Source of the DNA: JAFMJV01 sp963800275
GTDB taxonomy: Bacteria; Chloroflexota; Limnocylindria; Limnocylindrales; CSP1-4
Reading direction: 5' to 3'
Length of the DNA: 64,000 nt
NCBI GenBank assembly: GCA_963800275.1
Contig: CAWDAI010000014.1
Span: 127,743-191,742, forward strand
The notes under the pieces were generated by a model. The model worked only from the letters and a program-made list of their open reading frames with translations. It did no database searches and was not told the origin of the DNA. The translations under genes and the position numbers were made by a program. How positions within the stretch are numbered: the first letter of the stretch is position 1; each line of letters begins with the position of its first letter. Of this stretch, positions 44,666 to 54,161 are shown piece after piece.

Positions 44666-46675
44666 GTGAGACTCGGTCGGACCGACAGGCCCCGGCGCAT
44701 GGTGCTCATCATGCTCGCCTTCGTGCTCGTGGCGTCGGCGGCCACGGTGCGCCTTGGTCAGTGGCAGCTTGTGCGCGGCCCGGCTCTTGCAGCCCAGTTC
44801 GACGCCGTGATCGCAGCCAGCAGCGTGGAGGAGCCCGTCCGCGCTGACATCGTCGACCGCAAGGGCGTGGTCCTCGCTCGCACCAGCTCCTTCGATCAGC
44901 TGGTCGCGCACCCGGACCTCATCCCGCCCGAGGACGAACAGTCGCTCGTCAGCGCGCTCGGTGCCCTGCTCGACCTCGACGCGCGCCGACGAGACGAGTT
45001 TCTCGCCACCATCCGCGACGGTCGCGGCGGCGGCCGGCAGTACGTCCCCCTCGCGCCGCGGATCTCGCTCGAGGAGAGCGACAAGGTGGCCGATGCCATC
45101 GATGCCGGAGCGCTGGCCGGCATCGGGCTCGAGGCACAGGCCATACGCCGCTATCCGCGGGCCGGTGGCGAACCGAACACCACCCTCGCGAGCCAGGTGC
45201 TCGGCTACGTGCGCGCCGACGGCGTCGGCGGCAGCGGCCTCGAGCGTTACTACGACCAGGCCCTGACCACGCCTGACCCCAGCCGCGTGGACGTGGCCTC
45301 GGTCGATGCCCTCGGACTGGACCTGGCCAGCCTCGAGCCCGCGCCGTTGCAGCTGACGATCGACGCGCAGCTCCAGAAGCAGGTGGAAAAGGAACTCACG
45401 ATCGTCCTCAATGCCGACCACGCCAAGAGCGTGAGCGCGATCATCATGGACCCCAAGAACGGCGCCATCCTGGCCGCCGCTTCTGCGCCAACCTATGACG
45501 CCGAGGATTTCGCCGCGATCGCCAACGACGACATGAACAAGCTGCGCAACCGCGTCTTCAGCGACCAGTACGAGCCCGGCTCCGTGCTGAAGATCTTCAC
45601 CGTCACCGCGGCCCTCCAGCTGGGGGTGGTCACGCCGGACTCGCCGATCAAGGACCAGCGGGTCCTCGAGTTCTACGAGTACGACGTTCACAACGCCGAC
45701 AAGAAGGCCATGCCGCACCTGACGGTGAAGAAGGCCATCGCCTACTCCCGCAACGTGGCCACGGCCAAGATCGCCCGCAAGCTGGGGTCGTCGGTGCAGA
45801 AGGCCGCCAGGCGGCTCTACAAGCTGTGGGACCAGGTCGGCCTGGTGGGAAGCACCGGCGTCGATATCTCCGGCGAGGCCGAGGGCAACGCCCACGACCC
45901 TCGGGTGAAGCCATGGGCGCCGGTGGATCTGGCCAACCGGGCCTTCGGCCAAGGCTCTGCGTTCACCCTGCCCCAGCTGGCCCGCGGCGCGTCCGTGCTC
46001 GTCAACGGCGGCTTCCTGGTGCAGCCGCACCTGGTGGTGGACGGCGAGCAGGCCCAGGTCGAGCCGGTACGAGTGCTCAAGGCGAAGGTGGCCCACCAGG
46101 CCAAGGACATCATGCGCTACGTCACCGGCGGCGTGCCCTGGTACGCCAAGGGCGCACTCATCCCCGGCTATGACATCGGCGGCAAGACCGGCACGGCCCA
46201 GATCTGGAGCACTGACATCGGCAACTGGAAGCCGGGCCGCTGGAACCACAGCTTCGTGGGTTTCATCGGCGGCCGCAAGCAGGAGTACGTCATCGCCCTG
46301 CGCATCGAGGAGCCGGTACCGTCAGGCACGGTCAGACAGGGTGACATCCCGCTCAATGTCCAGTCCTACCAGCTGTACCAGATGCTCGCGCGCGCGACCA
46401 TCAAGTCCCTCGAGATGCGCAAGTCCAAGGACCCCGAGGCTGGACTGCCCATCCGCGGCAGCGAGGCGGCGTGGACGTTGACGCCACAGCGAGCGCGGGT
46501 CACGAAGCGCTCCAGCGACGAGTCGTCGTCGCGGGCTGCCGCCTCCGACACGGGCAAGAAAGCCAAGGCCAGGAAGGCCAAGGCCGGGAAGGGCGCCAAG
46601 GGGCCGCGGGCTGACGAAGCCGTCAAGGCTGCCGCTGCCGGCTCCGCGGACACCGCTGCGGCCGGGGATGGCTAG
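44666..46675 (+). CDS. ftsI: Penicillin-binding protein class B (FtsI/PBP3)
   Basis: The division-specific transpeptidase has 669 residues. A short cytoplasmic tail and one membrane helix (VLIMLAFVLVASAATVRLG) come first. A pedestal domain follows, then the transpeptidase with SxxK in YEPGSVLKIFT, SxN in AYSRNVATA and KTG in GGKTGTAQIW. GTG at 44666 is six bases after ftsL. The last 80 residues form an unusual Lys/Ala-rich disordered tail (KKAKARKAKAGKGAKG), which is not part of the enzyme and could bind wall polymers. Confidence 0.92.
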   Translation: MRLGRTDRPRRMVLIMLAFVLVASAATVRLGQWQLVRGPALAAQFDAVIAASSVEEPVRADIVDRKGVVLARTSSFDQLVAHPDLIPPEDEQSLVSALGALLDLDARRRDEFLATIRDGRGGGRQYVPLAPRISLEESDKVADAIDAGALAGIGLEAQAIRRYPRAGGEPNTTLASQVLGYVRADGVGGSGLERYYDQALTTPDPSRVDVASVDALGLDLASLEPAPLQLTIDAQLQKQVEKELTIVLNADHAKSVSAIIMDPKNGAILAAASAPTYDAEDFAAIANDDMNKLRNRVFSDQYEPGSVLKIFTVTAALQLGVVTPDSPIKDQRVLEFYEYDVHNADKKAMPHLTVKKAIAYSRNVATAKIARKLGSSVQKAARRLYKLWDQVGLVGSTGVDISGEAEGNAHDPRVKPWAPVDLANRAFGQGSAFTLPQLARGASVLVNGGFLVQPHLVVDGEQAQVEPVRVLKAKVAHQAKDIMRYVTGGVPWYAKGALIPGYDIGGKTGTAQIWSTDIGNWKPGRWNHSFVGFIGGRKQEYVIALRIEEPVPSGTVRQGDIPLNVQSYQLYQMLARATIKSLEMRKSKDPEAGLPIRGSEAAWTLTPQRARVTKRSSDESSSRAAASDTGKKAKARKAKAGKGAKGPRADEAVKAAAAGSADTAAAGDG

Positions 46676-46699
46676 GCGTGGCAGGATGGCTCGACGTGC

Positions 46700-48160
46700 G
46701 TGACCGACCCGAGCTCCCGCCCCACCACGCGGCGTCGCAGGACGCCGCGCTGCGAATTCGATGCTGCCTGGCTGGCCGCTGCGGCCGACGGTGACCTGAT
46801 CCGAGCAGGTAGCGGCACCGTCGGCGGCGGTGCCGTCGACTCGCGCGTGGTGGAGGAGGGCGACGTCTTCTTCGCGCTCCCCGGCGAGCGCACCGACGGC
46901 CATCGCTTCCTGGAGGCGGCCGTGGAGGCCGGAGCGGGCGCCCTGGTCGTCAGCGAGGAGCTACCGACCGAGCGCCTGGAGGCACTCACGCGCGACGGGC
47001 GCGTGAGCGTGGTACGGGTGCCGGACACGGCCGTGGCCCTGCGCTCGGTGGCGGCACGATACCGCGACCGCTTCGAGCCCCTGGTGGTGGGCATCACCGG
47101 TTCGCTGGCCAAGACCTCGACCAAGGAGCAGGTGGCGGAGGTGCTCGAGGAGCATTACCGGACCCTGCGCAACCCGGCCAACTGGAACAACGAGATCGGC
47201 CTGCCCCTGACCCTCTTGCGCCTGCGTCCAGAGCACGAGGCGGCGGTCCTGGAGATGGGCTTCTACGAGATCGGCGAGATCGCTCTCCTCGCGGGTATCG
47301 CCCGCCCCGCCATCGGGGTGGTCACGGCGGTGCGCGGCGTCCATCTGTCACGCGCCGGATCCATCGAGGCCATCGAGGCCGGCAAGCGAGAGCTGGTCGA
47401 ATCCCTGCCGGCCGACGGCTGGGCCGTGCTCAACGCCGACGATGAGCGCGTGCGCCAGATGGCCTCGGCCACCCCTGCCGGCACCATCACCTACGGCTTC
47501 GCCGCAGATGCCGATGTGCGCGCGGACGAGGTCGTGTCCCTGGGCACCGAGGGCATGCGCTTCACGCTCCACGTGCACGGCGCGCGCTACGAGCTTCGGA
47601 CCCCGGTCCTCGGTCGTCACGGCGTGCACAACGCACTGGCCGCGGTCGCCGTCGCCGACCGCGCCGGGCTGGACATCGCAGAGATCATCACGGGCCTGGC
47701 CCGGCCCCTGCGCATGCCTCACCGATCGCAGCTGGTGCGGGCCGGTGCCTGGAACATCCTCGACGACTCCTATAACGCCTCTCCCGACGCCGTCCTGGCA
47801 GCCCTTGCCCTCCTCGGGGAGCTGCCAGGACGGCACATCGCGGTGCTCGGCGAGATGCTCGAGCTGGGCCCGCAGGCGGCGGCCGAGCACCGCCGCGTCG
47901 GACGCGGCGCCGTCGGGCTCGCCGACCAGCTCATCGTGGTCGGGGCAGGGGCCAGCGCTATCGCCGATGGTGCCCTCGCGGCCGGGCTCGCGCCCGAGGC
48001 GGTGCAGCTGGCGGCCGACCGTGACGAAGCCGCGGAGCTGCTGCTGGCGCAGCTGCGCGACGGCGACACCGTGCTGGTGAAGGCCTCGCGTGGCGCGGCG
48101 CTGGAGCTGCTCGTGGACCAGCTGGTGCTGGCGGCCGCGGGTGGCGAGGCACGGGCGTGA
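46700..48160 (+). CDS. murF: UDP-MurNAc-tripeptide--D-Ala-D-Ala ligase MurF
   Basis: MurF adds the D-Ala-D-Ala dipeptide to the peptidoglycan precursor in the cytoplasm. The 486-residue Mur ligase has an N-terminal uridine-binding domain (VDSRVVEEGDVFFALPGERTDGHRF in segments), an ATP loop GITGSLAKTSTKEQ, and the MurF mark DDSYNASPDAVLAAL. The ATP loop has Leu-Ala in place of the common Asn-Gly, as in some deep lineages. The stop overlaps the mraY GTG. MurE is not encoded beside it. Confidence 0.92.
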   Translation: MTDPSSRPTTRRRRTPRCEFDAAWLAAAADGDLIRAGSGTVGGGAVDSRVVEEGDVFFALPGERTDGHRFLEAAVEAGAGALVVSEELPTERLEALTRDGRVSVVRVPDTAVALRSVAARYRDRFEPLVVGITGSLAKTSTKEQVAEVLEEHYRTLRNPANWNNEIGLPLTLLRLRPEHEAAVLEMGFYEIGEIALLAGIARPAIGVVTAVRGVHLSRAGSIEAIEAGKRELVESLPADGWAVLNADDERVRQMASATPAGTITYGFAADADVRADEVVSLGTEGMRFTLHVHGARYELRTPVLGRHGVHNALAAVAVADRAGLDIAEIITGLARPLRMPHRSQLVRAGAWNILDDSYNASPDAVLAALALLGELPGRHIAVLGEMLELGPQAAAEHRRVGRGAVGLADQLIVVGAGASAIADGALAAGLAPEAVQLAADRDEAAELLLAQLRDGDTVLVKASRGAALELLVDQLVLAAAGGEARA

Positions 48161-49152
48161 TCGACATCGATGGCCAGAGCATCGTCTACGGCATCCTTAT
48201 CGCCTTCGCCATCGTGGTCGTGCTCATGCCGGCCTTCATCCGCCTGCTCCGCCGCGTGGGCATGGGCAAACGCATCCGCCTGGAAGGCCCGGAGACCCAC
48301 TACGCCAAGGAAGGCACCCCCGCCATGGGCGGTCTGCTCATCGTGCTGGTGGTGGTCGGCATCGCCGGCGCCATCGAGCTCGTGGCCGGCGGCTTCCTCG
48401 ACGGCTCCACCATCGCGCCCATCGCCACCCTCGCCCTGGTGGGCCTGCTGGGCACTGCCGATGACTGGCTCAATGCCCGCACCGGCGACGGCATCAGCGC
48501 GACCCAGAAGCTGCTGTGGCAGACGGTGGTCGCAGGCGTGGTGGCCTGGCAGATCCAGAACACCTACCAGATCGACCAGCTGGCCGTGCCCTTCGTGGGC
48601 GCCGTCGACATCCACCCCGTCCTGTTCATCCTCATCGCCGCCTTCGCCATCGTGGCCACCAGCAACGCGGTCAACATCACCGACGGGCTCGACGGCCTGG
48701 CCGGTGGCACGCTCATCTTCGCCTTCATCGGCTACATGGTCATCGCGCTCACCTTCCGCCAGCCCAACCTGGCCGAACTGTGCGCGCTCATCATCGGTGC
48801 CCTGCTCGCCTTCCTTTGGTTCAACGTCCACCCCGCCCAGATCTTCATGGGCGACTCGGGTTCGCTGGCCCTCGGGGCCACCCTGGCGGTGACCGCGGTG
48901 ATCACGGGCCAGGTCCTGCTGCTGCCGCTGATCGGGCTCGTGTTCGTGTTGGAGACCGGCGCGGACATCCTGCAGATCGCTTCCTACAGGATCCGTGGCA
49001 AGCGCCTCTTCCGCATGGCCCCGCTCCATCATCACTTCGAGCTGGCCGGCTGGGACGAGGAGAAGATCACCCTCCGCTTCTGGATCGTGGGCGCGCTCGC
49101 GGCGCTCGTCGGCGTGGCCTTCTACATGGCCACCGTCGGACTGCTGAGTTGA
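48157..49152 (+). CDS. mraY: Phospho-N-acetylmuramoyl-pentapeptide transferase MraY
   Basis: This membrane enzyme links UDP-MurNAc-pentapeptide to undecaprenyl phosphate to make lipid I. The 331-residue protein has about ten helices. Its active-site loops include KEGTPAMGG, NITDGLDGLAGG, MGDSGSLALG and the diagnostic APLHHHFELAGWDEEKI. GTG at 48157 overlaps the murF stop by four bases (GTGA), giving coupled translation. Confidence 0.95.
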   Translation: MIDIDGQSIVYGILIAFAIVVVLMPAFIRLLRRVGMGKRIRLEGPETHYAKEGTPAMGGLLIVLVVVGIAGAIELVAGGFLDGSTIAPIATLALVGLLGTADDWLNARTGDGISATQKLLWQTVVAGVVAWQIQNTYQIDQLAVPFVGAVDIHPVLFILIAAFAIVATSNAVNITDGLDGLAGGTLIFAFIGYMVIALTFRQPNLAELCALIIGALLAFLWFNVHPAQIFMGDSGSLALGATLAVTAVITGQVLLLPLIGLVFVLETGADILQIASYRIRGKRLFRMAPLHHHFELAGWDEEKITLRFWIVGALAALVGVAFYMATVGLLS

Positions 49153-49157
49153 CCAGC

Positions 49158-50624
49158 GTGGCGAACCGGGAGGCGGCCATCGACCTCGCCCGCCTGGACC
49201 TGCGCTCGTTCGAGGGCCGGCCCGCGGCCGTCCTCGGCTTCGCCCGCAGCGGGGTGGCCCTGACCCGTTTCCTGCTCGATCGTGGCGCTCGGGTAACGGT
49301 CTACGATGCCCGCCCCGCGGATCAGCTGGCCGAGTCCATCGCGGCCCTCGGTGGCCGGCAGCCGCGGCTGCTGCTCGGCCCGGAAGTCGAGCCGGCCGTC
49401 GCCCTGGAGGGGCAGGCCCTCATCTGCACCTCGCCCTCGGTCAGCAGTCGCTATCCCACCACCGAGCCCCGCCTGCGCACGGCGCTGGCCGAGGTGGAAG
49501 CCGCCGGGCAGGTGCCCGTGGTGAGCGAGGTGGACCTCTTCCTGCGTCTGTGCCCCGCGGCCACCGTCGGCGTTACCGGCACCAAGGGCAAGACCACCAC
49601 CAGCTCGCTGACCGCGGCGGTGCTGGCCGCGGGCACATCGCCGGTCATCCTCGGCGGCAACCTGGGCATCCCCCTCGTCGAGCGCCTGCCGGAGATCGGC
49701 TCGGGCCACCGCGTGGTGCTGGAGCTGTCGGAGCTGCAGCTGCCGACGCTCTCACGCGGGACGGATATCGCGGTCTACACCCACGTCACCTCCGACCATC
49801 TCGACCGCCACGGCAGCCTCGAGGCCTACCGCGCCGTCAAGCGGCGCCTGGCGGAGCTGCTGCCTCCTGGCGGCGCGCTCGTGCGCAACGACGACGACCC
49901 GGTGGTGTCGACCTACACGGCGCCCGCGGGGACCAGCCTCATCCGCTACGGACAGGCGCCGGCGACCGCCGATGGCGTGGGCGTGGCCGACGACTGGATC
50001 GTGGCCGGGGTCGAGCTGGTGCCGACCGGGCACGATGGTCGCATCGTGCCCCTGGCCGAGATCCCCCTACCCGGAAGACACAGCGTCAGCAACGTCCTCG
50101 CGGCCACCGCCGTGGGCTTGCTCTACGGCGTGGCTCCGGCTGCCATCGCCGAAGCGGTCCGCGACTTCCCGGGCGTCGAGCATCGCCTGGAGCACGTGGC
50201 CGAGGTGGCCGGCGTGAGCTACATCAACGACTCCCAGGGCACGCAGCCGGACGCAGTCATCGCCGCCGTGCGCTCGTTCGAGCGTCCGCTGGTGCTCATC
50301 GCCGGTGGTCGCTCCAAGGGCGTGCCGGTGGCCTCGCTCGCCGCGGCGGTGGCCGAGCGCGTCACGGCCGCGGTCCTCATGGGCGAGACGGCCGCGGAGC
50401 TGGAAGCGGCCTTCCGTGAAGCCGGGCTGGCCCGGGTCGAGCAGGCCGGCTCCATGGACCAGGCGGTCGAGCTGGCGAGCGCGATCGCGCGCGAGCAGAC
50501 GCCCGCGACCGTCCTGCTCAGCCCGGCCGCCGCTTCGTTCGACATGTTCCGCGACTACGAGGCCCGCGGCGCCGCCTTCAAGTCGGCCGTGACCGCGCTG
50601 GCAGCCGAGGAGGCCGATCGATGA
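49158..50624 (+). CDS. murD: UDP-N-acetylmuramoylalanine--D-glutamate ligase MurD
   Basis: MurD adds D-Glu to UDP-MurNAc-L-Ala. About 488 residues include an N-terminal Rossmann domain (AAVLGFARSGVALTRFLLDRG), the ATP loop GVTGTKGKTTTSSL, GNLGIPL, LELSELQLPTL, HVTSDHLDRHGSLEAY and the C-terminal domain with YINDSQGTQPDAVIAA. GTG at 49158 is used; a TTG at 49149 overlapping the mraY stop is equally possible. The stop overlaps the ftsW ATG. Confidence 0.93.
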   Translation: MANREAAIDLARLDLRSFEGRPAAVLGFARSGVALTRFLLDRGARVTVYDARPADQLAESIAALGGRQPRLLLGPEVEPAVALEGQALICTSPSVSSRYPTTEPRLRTALAEVEAAGQVPVVSEVDLFLRLCPAATVGVTGTKGKTTTSSLTAAVLAAGTSPVILGGNLGIPLVERLPEIGSGHRVVLELSELQLPTLSRGTDIAVYTHVTSDHLDRHGSLEAYRAVKRRLAELLPPGGALVRNDDDPVVSTYTAPAGTSLIRYGQAPATADGVGVADDWIVAGVELVPTGHDGRIVPLAEIPLPGRHSVSNVLAATAVGLLYGVAPAAIAEAVRDFPGVEHRLEHVAEVAGVSYINDSQGTQPDAVIAAVRSFERPLVLIAGGRSKGVPVASLAAAVAERVTAAVLMGETAAELEAAFREAGLARVEQAGSMDQAVELASAIAREQTPATVLLSPAAASFDMFRDYEARGAAFKSAVTALAAEEADR

Positions 50625-52126
50625 TGGAATCCTTGCGCTTCCCGTGGGGAGACGGCGACCGCGAGCGCGACCGGGAGGTGGCACCCAGCGCCTTCCGCCC
50701 TCGCACCAGCGGCAAGCGTGGCGACCGCGGGCGGCATGGCGGCCGGGCCCAGGCCACCCGTACGGTCCGGGCGGAGACGCCCAGGCGGCGCGCGGCCGTG
50801 TCCCGTTCGGTGCGGGCCACCCTGCCGGTGAAGGGCACGATCCACGGCTCCGCGCGCATCGGTCGTGATGCCGTGCCGCACGACCCGGCGGTGGGTCGCG
50901 TGGTGCAGGGCCCGCAGCGCGAGCGACACGAACCCGACTATGTGCTGTTGGCGGTGGCCGTGGCGCTCGCCGCCCTGGGCATCCTCATGGTCTACTCGAG
51001 CGGCGGCCACAAGGCGGCCCTCGAGGGCAACGTCTTCGACGCCATCGCCGAGCAGCTCGGCTGGGGCCTGATCGGCGCGTTGGTGATGGTCGTGATGATG
51101 CGCATCGACTTTCGCTACTGGCGCACCTTCTCCGTGCTGGGCATGGCGGTGGCCGTGATCCTGCTGCTGCTCGTGCTCGGTCCCCGCATCCCGCCACTCA
51201 TCAACCCGGTCTACAACAATGGCGCGACCCGCTGGCTCCAGATCGGTTCGCTACCCAGCTTCCAGCCGACGGAGATCGCCAAGCTGGCCATCGTCCTGTT
51301 CCTGGCCCACTGGCTGGCCCAGCGGGGCGGCCAGGTCGGCTCCTTCCGTCGAGGCATGCTGCCGTTCCTGCTGATCCTGGGACCCATGGCCGTGCTCATC
51401 GTGGCCGAGCCCGACCTGGGCACGACCGGCGTCGTCGTGCTGGCGGCTTTCGCCATGTTCTTCGTGGCCGGTGGCAGCCTCCTGCAGATGCTCCTGCTCG
51501 TGCCCATCGGGCTCGCCGGGGTCGCCGCGGTGATCTTCAAGACGGACTACATGCAGACCCGCCTGGAGATCTTCCAGGATCCCATGGCCGACCCCTCCGG
51601 GCCTGGCTACCAGACCTTCCGTGGCATCCAGGCCCTGGCCCATGGCGGCCTCACCGGCGCCGGGCTGGGCCAGAGTCAGAGCCAGTTGGTCGTGCCGGCG
51701 GCCCAGAACGACTTCATCTTCTCGGTCATCGGCCACGAGCTCGGCTTCCTCGGCGCGGTGCTGGTCATCGGCCTGTTCCTGCTGCTGGCCTGGCGCGGGA
51801 TGCGCGTGGCCATGAACGCGCCCGACACCTTCGGCGGCCTGCTGGCTCTCGGCATCACCGCCTGGCTCACGTTCCAGGCGCTCATCAACATCGGCGTGGT
51901 GGTCAGTCTCATCCCCATGACCGGTATGCCCCTCCCGTTCCTGAGCAAGGGCGGCACCTCGCTCGTGGTCGTCCTGGCGGCCGTGGGTATCCTTCTATCC
52001 ATCTCCCGAGAGTCCGTTACCCGAGGTGCCGACACGCATGAGGATCCTCATCGCGGCCGGGGGCACCGGCGGCCACATCTATCCGGCTCTGGCCGTCGTG
52101 ACCCAGCTGCGGAATCGCCCGCCTGA
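50621..52126 (+). CDS. ftsW: Cell-division lipid II polymerase FtsW
   Basis: A SEDS-family glycosyltransferase that polymerises septal peptidoglycan together with FtsI. The ten-helix core starts about residue 107 (YVLLAVAVALAALGILMVYSS). It has the SEDS segments FQPTEIAKLAIVLFLA, PDLGTTGVVVLAAF, NDFIFSVIGHELGFLG and MTGMPLPFLSKGGTS. The first 106 residues are an Arg-rich, low-complexity cytoplasmic extension. The frame overruns the murG start by about 90 bases, giving a His/Arg-rich tail after SISRES. A lost stop from an indel would explain this, but a genuine overlap is possible. Confidence 0.9.
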   Translation: MMESLRFPWGDGDRERDREVAPSAFRPRTSGKRGDRGRHGGRAQATRTVRAETPRRRAAVSRSVRATLPVKGTIHGSARIGRDAVPHDPAVGRVVQGPQRERHEPDYVLLAVAVALAALGILMVYSSGGHKAALEGNVFDAIAEQLGWGLIGALVMVVMMRIDFRYWRTFSVLGMAVAVILLLLVLGPRIPPLINPVYNNGATRWLQIGSLPSFQPTEIAKLAIVLFLAHWLAQRGGQVGSFRRGMLPFLLILGPMAVLIVAEPDLGTTGVVVLAAFAMFFVAGGSLLQMLLLVPIGLAGVAAVIFKTDYMQTRLEIFQDPMADPSGPGYQTFRGIQALAHGGLTGAGLGQSQSQLVVPAAQNDFIFSVIGHELGFLGAVLVIGLFLLLAWRGMRVAMNAPDTFGGLLALGITAWLTFQALINIGVVVSLIPMTGMPLPFLSKGGTSLVVVLAAVGILLSISRESVTRGADTHEDPHRGRGHRRPHLSGSGRRDPAAESPA

Positions 52127-53180
52127 TCTCGAGGTGCGCTGGCTCGGCGGCTACCGGGGCCTGGAGGCGGACATCGTGCCCGCCCATGGGATCCCTCTGG
52201 ACCGCCTGTGGCTGCGCTCGTTGCGCACGGTCGATGCCTCCATCAATACCATCCTCGACCCCCTGCGCCTGGCAGCCTCGGTGCCGCAGGCGCTGGTGAG
52301 CCTGCTGCGCTGGCGACCGGACGCGATCTACAGCACCGGTGGATACGTGGCCATCCCGGTGCTGGCCGCCGCCGCCCTGCTGCGGATCCCCAGCGTGGTC
52401 TGGGAGGGCAACCGCATCCCCGGTCGCAGCGTCCGGCTCTCGGCACGGCTGGCATCACTGCGCACGGTCTCCTTCGCGGGCGCAGGCGACAGCCTCCCGC
52501 CGCCGACGATGGTCACGGGCACGCCCATCCGCGCGCTCGCCGGCGAGGACCGCGCCGCCGCCCGGGCCCGGCTGGGCTTGCCGCCCGACCTGCCCATCCT
52601 GCTCGTCTTCGGTGGCTCGCAGGCCGTGCGCCGGCTGAACGAGGCCATGGCCGACGCGATCGGCGACCTCGTGCAGCGCTGTTGCGTGGTCCACGTGGCC
52701 GGCCCGTCGGCCATCGAGCAGGCCGAGGCCTTGCGGGCGGCGCTGCCGTCCGGGCTGCACGACCGCTACCGACCCTTCGCCTTCCTGATCGAGGACATGG
52801 ATGCGGCCCTCGTCGCCGCGGACCTGCTGGTGGGCCGGGCCGGCTCCTCCACCCTGGCGGAGGCGGCAGCCGCGGGCCTGCCCATGATCGTGGTGCCCTA
52901 TCCCCACGCCGCGGCCCACCAACGGGCCAACGCGGCCGAGATGGTGGAGGCCGGGGCGGCGCTGTTGATCGATGACGAAGACCTCGACGGCGACGCCCTC
53001 CGCCGTGCCTGCGATCTGCTCTTCGAGCCGCGACTGGGCGAGATGTCGGCAGCGGCCAGGCGGGTCGGCCGACCGGGCAGCGCAGCGGCCACGGCCGGCC
53101 TGCTGGAGGACCTCGTGGCGCATCGCCCGCTGCCGACGCAAGCGGAGCTGGACGAGCGGACCAGGGCACTGCCGGCGTGA
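52038..53180 (+). CDS. murG: UDP-GlcNAc--undecaprenyl-PP-MurNAc-pentapeptide GlcNAc transferase MurG
   Basis: MurG makes lipid II from lipid I at the inner face of the membrane. The 380-residue GT-B enzyme has RILIAAGGTGGHIYPALAVV at the N-terminus, WLGGYRGLEADIVP, STGGYVAIPVLAAA, LVFGGSQAVRRLN and GRAGSSTLAEAAAAGLPMI. ATG at 52038 is favoured by GAGG at 52023-52026; GTG at 52026 is an alternative. It starts inside the ftsW frame. murB follows with a four-base overlap. murC, often next to murG, is absent. Confidence 0.94.
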   Translation: MRILIAAGGTGGHIYPALAVVTQLRNRPPDLEVRWLGGYRGLEADIVPAHGIPLDRLWLRSLRTVDASINTILDPLRLAASVPQALVSLLRWRPDAIYSTGGYVAIPVLAAAALLRIPSVVWEGNRIPGRSVRLSARLASLRTVSFAGAGDSLPPPTMVTGTPIRALAGEDRAAARARLGLPPDLPILLVFGGSQAVRRLNEAMADAIGDLVQRCCVVHVAGPSAIEQAEALRAALPSGLHDRYRPFAFLIEDMDAALVAADLLVGRAGSSTLAEAAAAGLPMIVVPYPHAAAHQRANAAEMVEAGAALLIDDEDLDGDALRRACDLLFEPRLGEMSAAARRVGRPGSAAATAGLLEDLVAHRPLPTQAELDERTRALPA

Positions 53181-54130
53181 GCCGCCTCGCCCCTGATGCC
53201 GTCCGCGCGCTGACCACCGACATCGGTCGGCGGCTGGGCATGCGCGTGCGACATGATGTGCCGCTGGCGCCCTATACGACCATGCGCGTGGGCGGACCGG
53301 CCGACCTGTTCGTCGAGGCCCGCAACCTCTTCGAGCTGCGCGGGATCATCCGCTACGCGCGCAGCCGCGACGTCCCGCTCTTCCTCATCGGGCGCGGCTC
53401 GGACCTGGTGGTCAGCGATCTGGGCATCGGCGGCCTGGTGGTCCTGGTGCGGGCCGGCGGGCTGCGCATCGAGGGCGAGCGACTCACCGTCGAGGCCGGC
53501 GTCCAGATGGCCAAGGTCGCGACCGAGGGCAAGAAGGCCGGCCTCAGCGGCCTCGAGTTCGGGCTGGCCATCCCCGGTACGGTCGGCGGCGCGGTCTGGG
53601 CCAATGCCGGGGCCCACGGCGCCGATGTGCGCGGGGTCCTGGTCGAGGCCCTGGTCGCGGGTGCCGATGGCGAAGAGCGGAGCCTCGGGCCGGAAGCGCT
53701 GGGCATGAGCTATCGCCAGACGGCCCTGAAGGAGGGTGTGCCGGGCCGGCCGGACGTGGTGCTCGCGGCCAGCTTCGCCCTGGAGCCCGCCGACTCCGAT
53801 ACCATCGCCGAGCGACTCGCCGACATCCGGCGCTGGCGGCAGGAGCACCAGCCGATCGGCCAGAAGTCGGCCGGCAGCGTCTTCCGCAACCCCGACGGCG
53901 GATCTGCCGGGCGCATCATCGACGAGCTGGGCTTGAAGGAGCGCCGCGTGGGTGGCGCGATGGTGAGTCCCAAGCACGCCAACTTCATCGTCAACACCGG
54001 TGACGCCACCGCGGCCGACATCCGCGCCCTCGGTGACCTCGTGCGCGACAGCGTGCTCCGCGAGCGGGGCATCGAGCTGCGCTACGAGGTCGAGTTCGTG
54101 GGTGAGCTGGCCCACACGGAGGACACATGA
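53177..54130 (+). CDS. murB: UDP-N-acetylenolpyruvoylglucosamine reductase MurB
   Basis: This FAD enzyme reduces enolpyruvyl-UDP-GlcNAc to UDP-MurNAc. The 317-residue protein has the FAD-binding segments TTMRVGGPADLFVE and IGRGSDLVVSD, GLEFGLAIPGTVGGAVWANAG-type sequence, SYRQTALK and the catalytic Ser in KSAGSVFRNP. It is of the type lacking the Tyr-loop insertion (type II, as in Gram-positives). GTG 53177 overlaps the murG stop (GTGA). Confidence 0.94.
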   Translation: MSRLAPDAVRALTTDIGRRLGMRVRHDVPLAPYTTMRVGGPADLFVEARNLFELRGIIRYARSRDVPLFLIGRGSDLVVSDLGIGGLVVLVRAGGLRIEGERLTVEAGVQMAKVATEGKKAGLSGLEFGLAIPGTVGGAVWANAGAHGADVRGVLVEALVAGADGEERSLGPEALGMSYRQTALKEGVPGRPDVVLAASFALEPADSDTIAERLADIRRWRQEHQPIGQKSAGSVFRNPDGGSAGRIIDELGLKERRVGGAMVSPKHANFIVNTGDATAADIRALGDLVRDSVLRERGIELRYEVEFVGELAHTEDT

Positions 54131-54161
54131 ATCCCAGCCGACGACAGCGGCGAGCGGGCCG

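Noticed and set aside
44102..46249. A 715-codon minus frame opposite ftsL and ftsI
   Set aside because: The plus strand has clear PBP motifs in this region. The minus frame is low complexity and matches nothing.
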